Notes under the pieces: generated by a model | Told to the model about the DNA's origin: nothing | The model's input: only the letters and a program-made list of their open reading frames with translations | The model's database searches: none | Part shown: positions 46,784 through 57,081 of the stretch, in pieces | Numbering within the stretch: position 1 is the stretch's first letter | Layout: every line of letters begins with the position of its first letter | Assembly (NCBI GenBank): GCA_043228905.1 | Contig: JBHGNT010000001.1 | Span: forward strand, 34,348,001 to 34,412,000 | Reading direction: 5' to 3' | Length of the DNA: 64,000 nt | DNA from: Azolla caroliniana | Taxonomy: Eukaryota; Polypodiophyta | Position numbers and translations under genes: made by a program

Positions 46784-48849
46784 TTTTTTTTTTTTTTTCA
46801 AAACAAAATATCCTTCCATTAGTTTTAAAAAACCTATCAAGACAAACTACAAAAGAGATGAAAAAGAAGAGGAAAAAGGACTATCCCAATGACTAGCCAT
46901 GGATCCTGCCGCCTACTTTCATCATACCAGAAAATGTCATCATAATAATTAGACACCTTCCATAGGCCTTCAAGGATTGAGTTGTATAGCATCCTCATTC
47001 TTATCCTACTCAATATATCCCAGTAACATGGCAAGCCGTTGTATCATATTTCCTCGAATCATATGTGATAAATGGCGACCTTCAACTTGCCTTCATTACA
47101 TAAGACTTTGCAAGTATAATTATTCGTGATTGCTCCAACATGTATGCTATCATCTTAAAACCGTAGGTCCAATCGAACCTTCAACCATTGCTTCACAACG
47201 TCTTGTATATCCTGACTAAACAAGCTTCCAACCTGGTTCTATATTCCCTATATTCTCTTGAAACTACCTCGTATACATGAAGACAATGAACCACTTGTAT
47301 GGTCACACAACTTCGGAGAACCATAGCATGCAAAACATTCTTTAAATTACATCGTTCTGCCACATCCACTCCTTGTTGGAAATGAAAACCTTGATCCTTC
47401 TTATTAGCATTACTTTCGCAAACATCCTAAGGATCGCCCATTTCTTTCCACCAGCAATAAATTCTCAAACTATGCTCATGCTTCAATTATTGCTCCACCT
47501 TTACAGTACCAATCTCCGTTGATCCATGCTCAACATATCTTGTAATAGATGCATTTCACAAGAGAACATGTTTTTTTGCAAGAATATCATTTACATCTCG
47601 AACTGAAATATCATCAATTGTTTTTTGTGTTTTTTTTCAAGATTGGCATATATAGCATACATATCCAACAAAGCATTCCCAAGCTCAATATTGTCTTCTA
47701 ACAGCCTCTTACTCATAATTTCAATGTGATTTTCTATGCATGTCAATCACTCTTTCACTGCCACCTTGGCAAACTTCTCAAGGCCAAAATCAGTGCATCC
47801 CACATCCTTGTATCTCGAAATCAAAGTTGAAAATATTTCTTATACCTCACCAAGTAAACCACAAAAAAAATCTTTGTTGAGCCATGATCCACCTATCCAC
47901 ATATAGCATATGTCCAACAAAGCCTTTCCAAGCTCAATATTGTCTTCTAGCAGCCTGTTACTCATGATTCCATTGCGAGTTTCTGTGCCTATTAACACTC
48001 CTACAGTGCCACCTGCTGGTAATATCTTGAAATTAGTGTATTTTTAGAAGCCATAACCCGAACCGGAAGTCCCTCTTTCCTCATAGGTAAAGCACACAAA
48101 ATGAGGGTCATTTGGTGGCCTTCTAGCGTCTTCCATTACTTTGTCTCCACACAAAGAAGTTGCATCGTGAAACACCATCCTTCTTCAACCTGCTCATAGT
48201 TAGCTATACGTACAACGTGCTACCAATTGTCTCCACTCATCCTCCCCCCCCCCCCCCCAAAAGAAAAAAAAACGCTCCCCAAATTTGAAAAGTAAGTGAA
48301 ACATAATCTATCCTCCTTGTCACTCCCTAGAACTGCTTCAACATCCTTTAACATCATCCATCTCTGCCCCACAGTAAAAAGATTTACTCATAAGGATGGC
48401 TTCCCCAAGCAAAGCCAAACCACTCTTGTAATTTCCAGTTTCAAAGTAGCTGCATCTTGAGACAGTCTTCTATTTTCCACATTTAACCTGCTTATAAATG
48501 GCAAAATATAAGGCATGGTACCAAATGTATACATCCTAGTACAATACCTTTTGACAATTTGTCTCCACTCATCCTCCCCAGAAAAATGAGAAAACCACTC
48601 CCCAACTTTGAAAAGTCATTGAAACATAATCTAGCCTCCCTATCACTCCCCATAACTGCTTCAACATCCTTTAACATCATCCATCTTTGTCACAAACACG
48701 AAGCAAGAAGATTTCCCCCATAAGGATGGCTTCCCCAAGCGAAGCCAAACCACTCTTCTAATTCCACTTTCAACGTACACAAAGTAGTTGCATCTTAATG
48801 CAGTCTTCTATTTTCCACATTCAATTTGCTCATAGTCAGCAATACATAA
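46784..48849 (-). pseudogene. 2.07-kb retroposed insert with PPR-derived, frame-broken sequence
   Basis: The host word AAAACCAGCATTGTT flanks it at 46769-46783 and 48850-48864, identical. Copy A at about 41678-41715 shows the same locus without the insert. A 15-base-plus T run follows the left flank, which is the A tail of a leftward transcript. On the minus strand the insert carries NIELGNALLDMYAIYANL (about 47640-47700), a second copy of it (about 47885-47950), ISVRDVNDILAKKHVL (about 47575-47620) and AMLLGYIE-DKNEDA (about 46990-47030). These are typical PPR L, S and P motif phrases. A roughly 330-bp direct duplication fills 48231-48845. The 3' end reads CTAATGGAAGGATATTTTG. Many stops are present, so it is non-functional. 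Confidence 0.7.
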
Positions 48850-48864
48850 AAAACCAGCATTGTT

Positions 48865-49511
48865 ATGGACCACATATTTCGAATAATGAGATTTGAAATT
48901 TCACTTGGTATTATTCTACACTAAACTTTCAAAGCTCCAAAAAGATATGTCTTATATATGGCCATTACTAGTTCCATTGGAAACAAAATTGAAAAGGAAT
49001 CCCATAATTTTAATGTAACCACAAGCTCTAGGGCTTCAAATGAAGATATCTCTAAAGATACCATTGGGTTATGGTAATGCCTCAAATTCCATGCAAAATA
49101 AAATAAAAGAGCAGCGTGTATTAGATTTTATGGGATACAAGAAAATGAATATGCTTCTATAAATTGACACTCAAACCTAGGAATAAGATGAGCTCACATA
49201 ACCCTTGTGGTAGACAATTTTCTCATTGATACAACACCAAATGCGTAAGAACAAAGGGATCGCACTTCACACTTGTTCTCCATAAATCCTATTCTAATGA
49301 GAGCTAAAATACAACCACCGAAAGTTGGTGACAATGTTCTTAGCATAACCATTGCGCTCAACAAAATTGCATAGGATGTAAACCAATAAAACTTCGAACA
49401 TCAATGGACCCCATAACACCATGTAAAAGGTTTTTATGATCCCCAAAGCCGAGAATAAGGTGATCTCACAATTTGCTTGATGCTAGACATGTGTATGTAT
49501 GTATGTAGGTG
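48865..49511. other. End of segmental copy B and 3' flank of the LRR kinase gene
   Basis: The first ~70 bases continue copy B (match to 41692-41740). The rest is AT-rich without a gene and should include the 3' untranslated region of the leftward receptor gene. Confidence 0.5.
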
Positions 49512-52500
49512 TCATAAGAGGTCTTTGCTATTGGTAGGAGTTTTGATGAGTTCAAGGATTTGAACCACCTCTGCCATGGAGGGCCTATTGGAGGGAACTT
49601 GAGATGTGCAAATGAGACCTAATTTGATAACCGGAAGAACTTCCTCGTCAATCATTGAATCTCCAAGGTTAGGATCCACACAATTCATGGGTGTTCCGTC
49701 ATCTAGCATTGACCTCACATAATCACATAGGATGACAACATCATCTTCCATGTACTCGACCGGTCGTCTACCAGTCACAAGCTCGAGCAACATCACCCCA
49801 TATCCATACACATCACACTTTTCATTGATCCTTGAGCTTTGGCATGCAAACTCGGGGGCCATATACCCTAGGGCACTTTGGAACTTACTACTCATAAGGT
49901 ATCGATCCATCATTGGGAGCAACTTTGCTAGACCGTAGTCAGCCACCTTGGGGTTGTCACACTCATCTAACAAAACATTGCTAGATTTCATGTTGTAATG
50001 TATGATTTGCGGATGGCAAGTATGGTGGAGATGCGCAAGAGCTCGGGCCACACCAACTCCAATCTTGAATCGAGCCGGCCAAGTAAGGGTGGGTTGATAG
50101 CCTTGAAACTTCTCATGCAGCCGCATGTATAGGTTCCCATTAGGGATGAAATCATAAATGAGTAGTTGAAGTTGAGGTGTCCAATAGTATCCTTGTAAGG
50201 TCAATAAGTTCCTGTGTTTCTTCATTTGACCCAAGCATTGTATTTCCTTCTCAAAGTCAGATTGTGACTTGACCAAGCTAGAAACCATAAGCTTCTTAAT
50301 AGCCACAGTTCTCCCATCAGCTAGCAATGCCTTATAGACTGTTCCAAAACCTCCTCTCCCCACTTCACAATCTTTGTTGAGAAGAGCATGAGCACTGGTT
50401 ATCCATTCTTCTGACCTCGGATCTGAGCTCTTTGAGAACATAACAAGCTTACCAATGGGCATATCTGAACTTTGAGAGTGTGAAAAGCTCCCTAACGAGT
50501 GGGAACTCAAGGTGGAGCTAGATTGTGCATATGTATTCAAAATGAAGACTATAATCACCCCTAACAATATCGCAATCGCAGCTGAAATAGCCAAAATTGC
50601 TGTGGCACTTAACATGATGTGATGATGCCTTTCTGGAGTTAGTAGAAGTGGGTCTTCACCTGCTGGACTTATATCGGTTGTGTTCGGATTGAGCACTATC
50701 GGCTTTGGCATCACACTGGGACAAGTCACATTCACACTCGAGCCACAAAGGTCCGAATTGCCAATAAATGCTGACTTATTGAACCTTTCCAGGTTTCCGT
50801 AGTCAGGAATAGGTCCTTCAAGATGGTTGTAAGACAGGTTGAGATGGGTGAGACTCTGCAGTTGCCCAAGCTCGGCTGGTATTGCACCTGTGATGTTGTT
50901 ATGTGAAATGTCAAGCATCTGGAGGTGTGTTAAGTTTCCAAGCTCAGGTGGCATTTCTCCATACAAGTTGTTGTAAGACAAGTTTCTATTATCAAAAGAA
51001 AATGACCCAAGTTCGAGTTAGCGAGAGCTCCTGATGTCCGATGAATTTAAAAAAGAAAGCAAGTTCAAAGCAAGACAAGCTTATAAAGTACAATGTGATA
51101 CTCTTAGCTTCATAATTCGCACATGAAACATGCACAGGCACAAAATATATGCCGACATTGTACGTGTATGTGTTTCATTCACATGTTCGCACAATGCCTT
51201 TCCTGGTTTTACCTTATTTAAGACTAAGCAAATTGATAGACAAACAATTTATGGGTGTTCAAATTTGGGCTCCAAGATAAATTATACAAACTACAAAGCC
51301 ACAAAATGAATCAACAGCAACATTGTACATAACAGTGCAACAGAGAGAGAATAAACTTAGCAAAGAGAAAAACTTACATGTCTCTTAGTGAAGAACAATT
51401 CCCAACTTGTGAAGGAATTGAGCCATTGAGCTTGTTGGCATTCAGTAAGAGAGAAACAAGTTGAGTACCATAGGCAATACTTGAAGGTATACTTCCAACG
51501 AATTCATTGTGGCTCAAATCCATGATGATGAGAGCCTTTAGCTCAGTTTGGAAGATTGGAATCCCACCGGACAAGAAATTATGTGACATGTTGAGATACT
51601 CTAGCTTACCACAAGATAGAAAGAGTTGTGATATAGAGCCTTGTAGCCAGTTTAGTGACAAATCAAGAACTTGAAATGACCCACATTTAGTGTAAAAGTT
51701 AGCAGGGATCTGCCCGTGTAGCTGGTTCTTAGAGAGCTTGAGAGATAGAAGATTAGGAGGAAAAGCCTCTGGGAAAGACCCACTAAAATTGTTTGAGCTC
51801 AGATCTAAGATCCGTAGCGTATCACAGCGAGAGAGGCTTCGAAGACCCTCCCCAGACAGCCTATTTTGGGAGAAATCCACTACTTTTAGTGCTTCGAAAT
51901 CCCCAATTGTGGAGGGTATCTCCCCTTCCAACGCATTATAAGATAAGTTTAGCAATTCCAAGGAAGAAAGGCTTGACGAAGCCCATGAGGGAATTGAGCC
52001 AGAAATGAAGTTATTTGCCAAGTTTAGAGCAATTAGAGACCCCCCAACTGTAGTAGGGATCTCACCAGAGAGCACATTGTTGCTTAGATCTAAGATTTGA
52101 AGCACGGGGAAGGAAACCAGCTCTTTATAAACAGAGCCCAAAAGCTTATTATTCTGAAAATGTACTTCAATAACGTTAGGCCCAAGCTTAGGAAGACCTC
52201 CAGAGAGAGCATTGTTAGATAAATCTATGATTGAGAGATCATGCAGAGAAGCCAAATCCGGAATATCATTGACAATGTGATTCTTTGACAAATTCAGGAA
52301 GTGAAGATTTGTACAAGAATCAATAGAAGTCGGAATCGAACCCTGGATGGCATTTCCGGAGAGAGACAGAAAACTCAAACTAGGTTTACAGTCATGAAAG
52401 AAGTCGCTCGAAATAGGTCCAGAAATCTCATTGTTAGACAGATCAAAGCTCTTTAATGAAGGAAAATCACCCAAGTAGATATCATCAAGGGTTCCGAAGA

Positions 52501-52936
52501 GTTTGTTTTGGCTTAGATCTAGTGTCGAGAGATGTTGAAGCTGAGAAAGCTCTTCTATTTCTTGAGTTATGGATCCAGAGATGTTGTTATTTGATAGAGA
52601 GATAGTCTCGATATATTCTAGCTTCGCTAAGGTTCTTCCAATGTGCCCAGAGAGAGATAAACCATTCAGGTTTAGTGTTACAACTCTTCCATTCTCTGCA
52701 TTGCAAACTATTCCTTCCCAATTGCAAGGAGAATTATCGTCTTCATTCCATGATTTGAGTGCATTTTTGGGGTCTATGAGGTCAGATTTGAAGACGATTA
52801 GGGCTAGCAAATCATCATTCAATTGAAAAGAATAGGTCACTGAGATGAAGAACAAGAGATAGAACAGAGGAATGCATAAGAGATGGGGCATTGTTCTTAA
52901 TGGTGGGAAAGGCATATGGTTTTGCTTGATGATCAA
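49512..52936 (-). CDS. LRR receptor-like kinase of the IRK/PXC type, two exons, 1010 aa
   Basis: Exon 1 is 52936-51378 and exon 2 is 50985-49512. The GT-AG intron (51377-50986) sits inside an LRR codon (phase 2), and the total is 3033 nt. A signal peptide lies near residues 16-37. The LRR N-cap (NDDLLALIVFKSDLIDP, SPCNWEGIVC) is very typical of IRK and PXC2. About 20 LRRs follow, then C-cap cysteines, a membrane helix (about 643-671) and the kinase domain (about 723-1000). The Gly loop GRGGFG is at 729-734 and the ATP-binding Lys at about 750. The catalytic HRD is HYN (849-851) and DFG is DYG (869-871), as in the IRK family, so catalysis is probably weak or absent and the protein may signal as a scaffold. 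IRK restrains root cell division in Arabidopsis. Met8 and Met16 are alternative starts. Confidence 0.92.
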
Positions 52937-53260
52937 TGATTTTCAAGGAATTGTGTGAAAACCCACATTGAGAAAAAGAGGTGAGTTTTGGTGTCTTTTA
53001 CTTGAAGCAATCACAGAAGAGGTGGAGAAGAAGAAGAAGAAACAGGGGAGGTAAAGAAGAACAAGACAGGGGAAACAGAGGAAGTAAGAAGAGAGAAAGA
53101 AGACAAAGAGTTGATGAAGCAAGCAAGAAAGAGTGAGAGGTTATTATGAGATAACCCCAAATTGAATTGAATGCAAGAAGGAGTGCTCAGTGGGGTAAGG
53201 AGAGAAAGCAAAAAACAAAAGAAACCCTTGGATGATGCCTATTCCTCCCACATGCTTAGA

Positions 53261-53299
<39 letters not shown>

Positions 53300-53400
53300 C
53301 CCTAAGGGATAACTAGTTGGTGACCCCTCGAGATATAGACACACACATAGCCCTTAGAGAGAGACAAATCTCTCTAGAGACATAGATGGACCCCTTGGGC
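52937..53400. promoter_or_regulatory. 5' flank of the LRR kinase gene with GA/CT tracts
   Basis: GAA- and GA-rich DNA (52970-53110) and a GA run at about 53262-53294 lie immediately upstream of the receptor start. On the transcribed strand these are CT-rich, as in many plant core promoters and leaders. No TATA box could be assigned with confidence. Confidence 0.4.
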
Positions 53401-55910
53401 CTTAAGACACAAAGAAATACCTCCTAGAAAAAGAAAGGTAGATTGTATGAATAATGAGACACACAATGAATACATTGCCTTAGTGGGGACACCATACATA
53501 CATAGTCTCTTCTCACATGATTTGAAAGAAGGGAGAACGACCAGCTGGGAGACATCTCAAGATCCCATGAGACCCCTCGTGCTGAGACAAAACCTTAAAG
53601 ACGCAGACACAAATAACACCTTGTTGAGAGAGTGTGTGAGTAAATGTGTGTTTCACACGACCTATGGGACCAAGTGAAACATATCCACGTAGCATGTATG
53701 TAGATCATAAGTCACTCTCAATGCTCATGAATTTTACTCATGTAGCATTGTGATTGAGAGTGCATAGTGCAGCCAAGAGAGAAACGGTTATAAAGATAGC
53801 ACAAGTTTGAAAATCCTCTACATTGAGAACTCTAAAACTCCTCACAACAAACCATGCATGGTTGATTAGTCTACTTGTTCATGCTTCAATGCCATTACCT
53901 CACACTTTGCCAAATAACATGTATAAGTCCATGTACTTTGAGAGATATAAACCTCAGGGTGATCAAGAGATGGCCAAAGTTCCCGTTAGAAATGCTTATA
54001 ATGAGAAACATGTGTTTGCCAAATGGTACGAATTCTACCCATATGTTAGAGAGGGCGACAATGAGGTTCCTTCACACACAAACAAGAAATCCTATGAAAA
54101 ACAAAGAAAACACCCCTTGGATTATAAGTGGAACGCTATATCGAAACACATTGCCTAACAACGCACTAAGAATATCTGTGAGTAGGAGATTTCTTTTGAA
54201 TCTCTGGAATGCTAACTTCTTGAACTACCTACCCATATATTAGACAACTTTGAACTCAAGGATATCAATTTCAAATTACATTTTTTTGCCATGATTGAAA
54301 ATGACAGGTCTCTTTATGTAAATGACAAGAGAAGGATCAAGTAGTGACATTTGGAGGGTTTAAAACACATTCAATGGATGTGAATGTGGATCAATTGATA
54401 TGTCCATCAACTGACAACACATTCAATGGGTGCGAATGTAGATCAGTTGATATGCTATCATCTGACATATAACTATAATGATGATGATACAAAGGCCATC
54501 GTAATCGCTCAAGCGAAAGGACTAGGTAAGCCTAACATTGTGAAGCCATGTCGAATTGTTAACAATTGTCAATGACATACATGGTCTCTCTAAAAGAGAC
54601 ATGTCAGGTATTATAATGGCAATAGCCAATTTATTGTGGTTTAAACTCAACATTATTATTTTTAAATGTATAATTGATTTAGTACTATTGAAAATGGTGG
54701 GTGGAGGGGTCTCTCTACGGGTATGAAATAGATGAATAGATAAGTTGGATATCAAAGGAATTAAAATTGATGGTAACTGTGGACTGGCTGGTTTATACTG
54801 TGTTTGTCGTATACCTATGACTTGATCAAGATGAAGGTATAAATCACGTAAATGAAATGATATGTAAGTATGGCTCATGGAATAGTTAACTATGACAAAA
54901 TTGTTTCTCTTGAAGAGACATCTTTAAATAGTTGAATCCCTGAAATGCATCCCATTTCAATAACTACCCATTTATTTTATGAGTATGAACTCAATACTAG
55001 TTATGTAGTTGACTTTATATGATTGAATTTTATTAGTGGACATTGACTATAACATGAATTTTTAAGGCATTTGGTCCTACAACTATCATGAAAACAACTA
55101 CAAGGCACAAATTGTCAGTGTTAATGCATAAAACCCCTATCCCAATCTAGTTCGAATTGTTATCCTTGATGAAAGCAGTGGTTAAATCATAACCCAACCA
55201 AAAAGTTCTCTTGATGATAGAACAAACAATTATTCATGCAAGGTTGCGTGGTCCTCTTGAATGACAGAAATAAAGTCATATGAATCTTAGAATTGGTTCT
55301 ACAATCTATGACGTGATGGCAACATAGGATCTTGATTTGAATTTTCCAATCCCCTATACGATCATTATGTAAATCTTGATAAGTTATAAAACTTAGCTTG
55401 TGTGTCATTTGAAAAGTCAATCATCAACGAAACATGATCTTTGTTTCTAGGAGGTAAAGCAAATAACGAGTTGGGAATACGTTCAAACATATCCTCGACT
55501 AAATGGGGCAAAATTTCTATTAAAACTATTTGACTATGACCCCCAAGTCAAACAAAAAAATGTTAATATTCTTGTAAATTGGACGTAACAAGGATATCGA
55601 TTTCACACGATTGAGGCCATTCAATGATAAAAGCTTTTGCATGGGGTCATTCCTAAGTTATGGTGGAGTTGAAAATACTATCAAGGTTGCAATCCAAACT
55701 ACAAAGAGTAGAAGAAGGGTTTCATTTATTTGGGAATCTTTCGTTTCATCATACCATTTAGTGTAGGAAGAATGCTGAAACTAAATAAAAAATCTTCTTC
55801 TTTTCTACATTCATTCTCAACATTTTGTACTTGGAGTTACCCATCATTAAAAAGGTGCCAAGGAACACATCCCTTTTTGTTTTGTGTGTAAAATGTCAAG
55901 GAAGGGAAAA
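53401..55910. other. Gene-free region
   Basis: A 111-codon frame at 53823-54158 (+) has phrases such as NEKHVFAKWYEFYPYVREG but no recognised family. A diverged tandem pair with a 52-bp period (AACACATTCAATGG at 54364 and 54416) is present. Otherwise AT-rich. Confidence 0.4.
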
Positions 55911-56044
55911 TATGCCATTACCAACCAATGTGTACGTGGATGGCTATATGAAATGAGTGAGTGTATGTGTTATGTCTGTATGCCATTACCAACCAATGTG
56001 TACGTGGATGGCTATATGAAATGAGTGAGTGTGTGTTATGTCTG
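55911..56044. repeat. 68-bp near-perfect tandem duplication
   Basis: Copy 1 is 55911-55978 and copy 2 is 55979-56044. Both start TATGCCATTACCAACC and differ mainly by a small indel at a GTGTATGTGT run. Recent. Confidence 0.93.
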
Positions 56045-56312
56045 TGTGTGAAAAGTTAAAATGACATGAGAGAGAGAACATTATTTCCTCATAAGATGTG
56101 GGCGTGGATTACTATGTTCATTGGAGACAACTTTCCGCTTGAAAAAGGCTAAAATGTTATGAGTTTGATTGTGAAGAGGGATTTCTTTTTTTACGAAACA
56201 TGGGATACCAAATTCAATCTATGGGATTGGGTGTAGCCCATGGTGAGGATCAAAGTCAGTTTTTGTGGACTTTATGACTACGATCTACAATACGAAACAC
56301 CAAGCCAACAAC

Positions 56313-56313
<1 letters not shown>

Positions 56314-56354
<41 letters not shown>
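56314..56354. repeat. (GA)n microsatellite
   Basis: About 20 uninterrupted GA units between AT-rich flanks. Confidence 0.97.
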
Positions 56355-56356
<2 letters not shown>

Positions 56357-56876
56357 CCAGACACATGTGTGCTCATACATAGATATACATGAAGTTAGAA
56401 ACACAAGGATCATAGGCATGAGGGTACAATTTGGATGGTCGCAAAGCCCTTCAAAAAGGGAAGGGGGTGGATGGTTACCCTCATTTTCCACGGTGGTAAC
56501 TTTCAAAATTGTCCTTTGAATGAAATGAACGAATAGTTTCTCGAGAAACAACAAGAAATGGTTATCGTTTTCGGCCGAATCACTTGGAGAGAAACAAACG
56601 GAGGGGGGCCAAAAAAGTTTGCCCCATTCAAAAGATTAAAGCAAAATGGGAAAACAACGGAGATCTAGTTTAGTTAAAGTTGATGTGCGTTACTGGAGGA
56701 AGCCCATTGGTTTGAGTGTGTGTTTTCCATGACATTATACATATCTATATGTTGATTGGAAGGTCTAACTTAAAGAACAAGCTTTAATTAATTAAGCCAA
56801 GGCGATAGAAAGGTCATAGTTTATTATTTTTTGAAGGGCGTGGAAGGTGATGATAAGCCAAGATTTTGGGCGTGGC

Positions 56877-57081
56877 ACGTGCATGGGCGTACCCTCCCCT
56901 TCGCACGTGCTAAATCCAGACGCTGACGTGGTCCCGGGATGCACTCGTCCTTCCTCTCGGCCTCACTCCCTAACCTGTCATCGGCCGCCACGTGGATCCG
57001 GGGTTCCATGAGACCGTTTGGGCCAGCCACGTCACTTCGCTCAGTGGGCTTTCTTCGCCACGTGGAGGCTTTCCGCCACGT
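56877..57081. promoter_or_regulatory. GC-rich cluster of seven ACGT (G-box/ABRE-type) elements
   Basis: ACGT cores start at 56877, 56905, 56926, 56990, 57029, 57060 and 57078. Contexts are GCACGTGC (twice), TGACGTGG, GCCACGTGGA (twice), GCCACGTCAC and GCCACGTCAG. Such elements bind bZIP and bHLH factors in abscisic-acid, light and stress responses. The block is clearly richer in GC than both flanks. A TATA-like (AT)n run at 57275-57292 (+) is about 200 bases downstream and could start a transcript through 57300-57700, where only short open frames without known motifs are seen (for example 57400-57675). The gene it would control is unidentified. Confidence 0.5.

Noticed and set aside
53823-54158. 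111-codon plus frame with KWYEFYPYVREG
   Set aside because: It looks somewhat protein-like, but there is no family, no partner exon and no flanking signal, so I do not call it a gene.
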